Shown here piece by piece: positions 59,593 to 64,000 of a stretch of DNA of 64,000 nucleotides. The notes under the pieces were generated by a model, which did not search any database, had not been told where the DNA came from, and saw only the letters and a program-made list of their open reading frames with translations. The DNA is from Rhypophila decipiens (Eukaryota; Ascomycota; Sordariomycetes; Sordariales; Naviculisporaceae), in contig MU858194.1 of assembly GCA_033297075.1 (NCBI GenBank), positions 1 to 64,000 on the forward strand, read 5' to 3'. The stretch's first letter is position 1, and the number at the start of each line of letters is the position of its first letter. Position numbers and translations under genes: made by a program.

Positions 59593-60357
59593 TTAGTTGG
59601 TGTCGAAAACCTGGATTCCATTGGGATCGCGAACAAAATGGCCGGGTGGAGGACCACCGGGCGGTGGTCCTGGTCCGGGAGTACCTCTAGGAGGGAAACC
59701 ACCGCCTGGGAATCCGCCGCCCGGGAATCCGCCGGGAGGACCACCCGCGAAGCCCTGCGGCATCCGCGGTGGTGGCCCAAAGCCTGGCCGGAAAGCGCCT
59801 GGTGGTGGTGGTCCTGGTGGGAAACCGCCGCCCATTTGAGGCGGAGGCCGGCCCATCATCGGTGGCGGGGGACCACCGGGGCCTGGGTGGGCGAAGCCAC
59901 TGTGTACGCTTCCGTCGTCGTCGTCACTGTCATCGTCGTCTACTTGTGCCCGCCGTCCTTGTGGGTTTCCCCTCCAGGGGTCACGGCCTCCGCCTCCGCC
60001 TCCTGACCGAGAAGCACGAGAGTTTCTGCCATTATTCGAAGATCTATCCGAATAGCTGTTGTCCCATCTGGTCTCAAGGAGGTATATTTCCGTCTTCATC
60101 TTTGAGCTGCCCCACGAGGATGCGGACCAGCCGGAACGTTCGCTTCGGTTGTCGAATCCATCGTCATAGGTGGTTTGGTATACCCTCACGCCCTTGACCT
60201 TCTTGGGATGCCTGCCAGTGAAATAGAGCAAAGTGTTTATGGCTGGAGTGTCTGGAAGTCGCCGCTCCCTGTATTTTGTTGACGACTTGCTTGAGCTGTG
60301 GGAGCTGTGCGAGCTGTGCGAGCTGCTCGAGCTCCGGGAACTGACTGAGCCTGGCAT
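59593..60357 (-). CDS. Gly/Pro-rich protein with short conserved-looking core, unknown
   Basis: A single exon from MPGSVSSRSS to TAA encodes 254 residues; open codons continue upstream to 60711 but read as leader. A Ser/His-rich N-terminus (SSSSHSSHSSHSSSKSS) precedes a compact hydrophilic core of about 75 residues (RLPDTPAINTLLYFTGRHPK, then VRVYQTTYDDGFDN and TEIYLLETRWDNS) that looks folded. A Gly-rich spacer, an acidic DDDDSDDDD patch and a long Pro/Gly/Met-Phe tail (repeated GGFPGGGFP) follow, ending NGIQVFDTN. No known family was recognised. Composition suggests an RNP- or condensate-type protein, but that is only inference. Confidence 0.65.
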   Translation of the reverse strand: MPGSVSSRSSSSSHSSHSSHSSSKSSTKYRERRLPDTPAINTLLYFTGRHPKKVKGVRVYQTTYDDGFDNRSERSGWSASSWGSSKMKTEIYLLETRWDNSYSDRSSNNGRNSRASRSGGGGGGRDPWRGNPQGRRAQVDDDDSDDDDGSVHSGFAHPGPGGPPPPMMGRPPPQMGGGFPPGPPPPGAFRPGFGPPPRMPQGFAGGPPGGFPGGGFPGGGFPPRGTPGPGPPPGGPPPGHFVRDPNGIQVFDTN

Positions 60358-63300
60358 TTTCCGGACCGGAGGATATGACAATGAATTATATAACGACGAG
60401 AGCTGCTGCTGACGGTGGGTCGATGTCAGATCGTCCGCCTCGTTTCCTGCGAGCCGAGTCAACAAAGCTTGAAGAACGGCGAGACAAAGATGGTACTGGT
60501 CCAACCAGGGCTTAGAAGAGAAGAAGCAGCTGGCCAAGAGGCAACGTGCTGTGGGCAAATGAGGGAGTACAATGGCTCGTGAGGCGACCGAAGCTTGTTT
60601 AGATCGGGAATTTTTGTGGAGGAGAAAGAGAAGATCGACAAGGACAAGAAGGGCGATGCCAGTAGTTATGGCTTGTGCAGGAAGCACAAAGCGGAAGTGG
60701 AAGACTAGCACTTGCTATGCCTTGCTATGCCGCAAACCTACATCTCAGACATGGGATGGACCGTGGCAGGGAAGATGATAGAACTACAAGTACGGATACC
60801 ACCACCTCTCTTTGGGGATTTGTGTCTCTGCAGCCGAGTCGGGCGAAGCAAAGCAAGTGAGCACGAGGCTGCAGCCTGCAGGTTCTGCATGTTCCATGGA
60901 CCATGGTCGGAATGTCTCACGCAGATGGCCCAGGAAGACAGCGAGATAGAGCAAAAAAAGGAGTCTGAGAAGAACAGAGCAACATGTCTGCATCAGTGCA
61001 ACCCTCCGGACCAGTCTAGGCTGACGATCCGTGTGAGTATGGGAGTACAGAGATGCACACTGCTGTGTGTTGAGCGAGAAAAGTCCAACTGCTTTGGGTC
61101 TGTGGAGGTATCTAGTGATCGCTGATCGTTCTCCTTGGCTTGATTTGTCCCAAACCCCCGGAGCCTCATCGTGGATGAAGGTCGATTGGTCAGAATGGAT
61201 CGGAAGGTGACCGCCTGTGGGATCGTTTGCGCGCACAAGCTGGGCAACGGGCGATTGGAGATGGACACTCTTCCTGAAAACTTGGCGGCCCCTCTCTGGT
61301 GCAGAGTGCATCCAAGATATCAGACAAGCCACACGCCCTGCTTTCGATATATGGCACCCGAGAGGTCGCGGTGCAGGCCTCAGCACACGCAGAGGGTAGA
61401 GCACACGTCGCAACACGATGGAAGCTGGGGGACAAGGTGCGTCACAGTTAGCGGTCAAGACGCCGCTACCCGTGCTGGCCTTTCTCATGGGTTATCTGCA
61501 TACTTCTCGTATTGTCGGTGTAGCGTGTTTGTCCCATGAAATTAGTAGAGGTATCAATGCAGGTGAAGCGACAGAATCTTGGAGTATAAAATAAAAGAAC
61601 ACTGGAATGGATTCATGGAATTCGAGCTTCAGCATTCATGATGGATCATCATGGTGGAGGGGTTGGAAAGAAACCAATGTCGTCAGTAAATGGGTTACGC
61701 TGCCCTTGTCCACTACATTGACAGGGGGCATGGATTTCCCGGACGGGTGTTCATACCGGCCCGGGCGAGGGGAGGCCTGAAAAGTGGCACACAATTGTGG
61801 GGCTGTCAAGAAGCGGGGCAACGGTCGAAGTCTGGGCGCACCGGCTGCCAATGGCTTGGCGTTGCCCTTCTATCCCGTACCGCGGGTGTATATCCGTGGA
61901 TGACGGTCGATGACCGAGAGGATGGGAACCGGCCTCTACGGAGCATCCATCTCGACTCCTGGAAGTCCCCGCATGATGTGTGATACTGTGCGACATACTG
62001 GTCGCTCAAAGTGAGGCTGCACAGCAGACCCAAATTACCGAGCATCGCGAACAGATCTGTTTTGGCTTGAGTCGGGCTTTGCAAGTGGCTGGCAGTAATT
62101 TGGTCATGTCTAAGGTTCCTGGTAGGCTTACTGTCTTCTTCGCGTGGTCAGCAACTGAATTACATCCAATCACTTCCTCACCTCACAATCTGGAAATGGG
62201 GTGTTGCTGGTTAAAAAGAAACCAGAGAGTTTGGACCAATGATTTTCTACGGAGAGAAACGTGAAGGCATCCCGTCGCCTGTCTCGCACGGAGCATGATT
62301 GGAGGTGAGCTCTCTATTTATCCAGGTCCCCAATATCATGATTCAACCTGGGAAAACCCCCTGGTTGGGAAATGTCGGTCCCGAGCAGGTTTTACCCCAC
62401 ATCTCACCCATCTCACCTAGAAAACTAGTGTAGACTGTACTCTCCTCCGTGGAGGGGAGGTCGAGGATCGTGAGGGGTTGCTGGCCTTCCCAATCTGGTG
62501 AGGTTGCAGTGTCACGAATTGGCGGATATCGAGAAGGAAGATCATCAAGAGAATACCTCTCTTCCGTCGCGAACTATGTGATTGGTGCTAGGAGGATTCG
62601 ATGGGCTCTGGAACCGCGTCGACTTCGGATCATTAGACTTGCACACTAGTACGGGTTACAGTACCTATCGGTCGCTACTGCAGAGACTAAGTCCCGTCCC
62701 AACGATCTTACCCAAGAGCTGTCCAGAGTCCAGACCACCAACGACTAAGATTTGTAGGGACATGAACCGTCTTGGCTTGATTACTCTGGCCTCCCCATCA
62801 TGAAGCTTGAAGATTGGACAAAAAAAGAACATGTTGCTACCTTTTCTTCCTTTTCTCTGTCATGCGAATGAGAGGGGAAGGGGCGAAGGGTGAACCTTTG
62901 GTTTACGATTCGATACCAAGAAGACCAGAATGGAAAGAACGAACAGCTCGATCTGTGGGCGGGCAAACCCACGGATCGGAATCGAATCGAATTCTTCCAC
63001 CGGAGAGGAAAAGCTTGCGGTCGCACGATCAAGGCGATTAGCTAACACAATGACTGGTCATCACAACCGATATCATTGGATAAAGGAGACACAGTCTACC
63101 GACCACCCTGGAGACGAGGTCGGCGGCATGGCCTGGACAAATAAGGCCAAAATTCCCGGCCGTGCCTGGTTTCAATCAAAATAGGAATTCCTTCATATCA
63201 GTTTTGCCCAGATTTGAAGATCCGAACAGCCAAAAGCACCCGCAAGCCCGACGCACCCCAGAAACCAAATAAACTCAAAATGACTGGAGTGCATCTCGCT

Positions 63301-64000
63301 TCTTCCCCTCGGTCTGGACCTCGTTGCCCAGTTCAAGTTCCCGGTGTAACATGGATTGCAACAGTAACAATGTCACAAAACAATATGGAGACTCACTGAG
63401 TGGATGATTAGTGGATATCATCATACTTCTCGTCCTCCGTTTCGCGGCTTTCTTACCGAGCACTTGGACATGAGAATTCGGGCAATGTGATCCGTTCGAG
63501 CTTCAAAAATATCTCAAATATGAACCTGGGTGGAGATCCGTACTCGAATCACTGTTTTCCACGCTACGAAAAATACCGCGGCGAGCAGATGTCAGATCAT
63601 CTACGAGAACTGAGAAGGAAACAAAATCCAGAGTGCTTAATGAGCGATTCGGCGAAATAGGAGAAAGAGGCGACCGGATACATGATTCTGACATGTCTCT
63701 CACATCTTTCTGAATGGCGCCATGGCATGGGGTCCATTTCCAAATATACTGACTATACATTCGAAAGGCACCTCCATCTCGGCTATCCACCCTCCCTCCG
63801 GTTGACGGGTGCTATACGGCGAGCCTGGCTCTGTGAGTCTGTTCAGTCCATAGGCTCAAATGGGCGGACGAATCTCAGCTCCGGCAGATATTGGTACTAT
63901 GCGGCCGATAGATTGTCCTATATGCCGATTGGGGGGTGCAGTCACACCCGACCTTCCAGGATTTTCTCTCAACTATTTGCAAAGTCAAAAGGGCCAGACG
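60358..64000. other. Right-hand gene-free region
   Basis: It holds the promoter of the Gly/Pro-rich gene and then 3 kb with no recognisable gene, tRNA or repeat. Small overlapping frames on both strands at 60700-62000 lack domains. Confidence 0.45.

Noticed and set aside
60784..61488. 234-codon minus-strand frame upstream of the Gly/Pro-rich gene
   Set aside because: Overlaps several equally long frames on both strands and has no recognisable motif.

Overview
This is nuclear DNA of a filamentous ascomycete fungus (Pezizomycotina, most likely Sordariomycetes). The evidence is short GT-AG introns of about 50-225 bp with CTAAC-like branch sites, compact genes on both strands, fungal-type families (pisatin-demethylase-like P450, UFD4-type HECT ligase, fungal Sec3) and intron-bearing tRNA genes. 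There is no prokaryotic operon structure. All gene models were spliced by hand from the sequence; exon phases were checked and are consistent for every multi-exon model.

Layout. 0-1.8 kb: gene-free, AT-rich at the far left. 1.8-3.7 kb (-): cytochrome P450. 3.7-6.8 kb: gene-free. 6.8-10.75 kb (-): NPC1/NCR1 sterol transporter. 11.5-12.9 kb (-): CUE/DUF1771/Smr protein. 14.7-16.6 kb (+): amidase-signature enzyme whose N-terminal part may be frame-broken. 16.6-17.4 kb (+): repeat-rich unknown reading frame. 18.0-19.3 kb (-): COQ5. 19.7-20.0 kb (-): 70-residue single-pass membrane protein. 20.2-21.7 kb (-): branched-chain 2-oxoacid dehydrogenase E1 alpha. 23.5/24.4-30.4 kb (+): UFD4/TRIP12-type HECT E3. 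31.5-34.4 kb (+): long disordered protein with an ASCH/PUA-like domain. 35.6-40.1 kb (+): exocyst Sec3. 40.6-46.7 kb: five tRNA genes (Val, His, Pro, Phe, His), four with introns, around an alpha/beta hydrolase ending in the PTS1-like AKL and a diverged ~150-bp tandem repeat array. 47.5-49.3 kb (-): HMG-CoA synthase. 51.9-54.2 kb (-): BCS1-like AAA ATPase. 54.2-59.6 kb: gene-free. 59.6-60.4 kb (-): Gly/Pro-rich unknown protein. 60.4-64 kb: nothing recognised.

Functionally this is ordinary housekeeping chromosome: sterol/isoprenoid supply and trafficking (HMG-CoA synthase, NPC1), mitochondrial metabolism (COQ5, BCKDH E1 alpha, BCS1-like ATPase), protein turnover (UFD4) and secretion (Sec3). 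No biosynthetic cluster, CRISPR, intact transposon or virus was seen. The most interesting items are the ASCH-like disordered protein with a duplicated QTLTQ motif, introns that keep the frame and so hide inside open frames, two tRNA-His copies with unrelated introns, a tRNA-Val with an abnormal T-loop beside a long nested hairpin, and frame breaks around the amidase.
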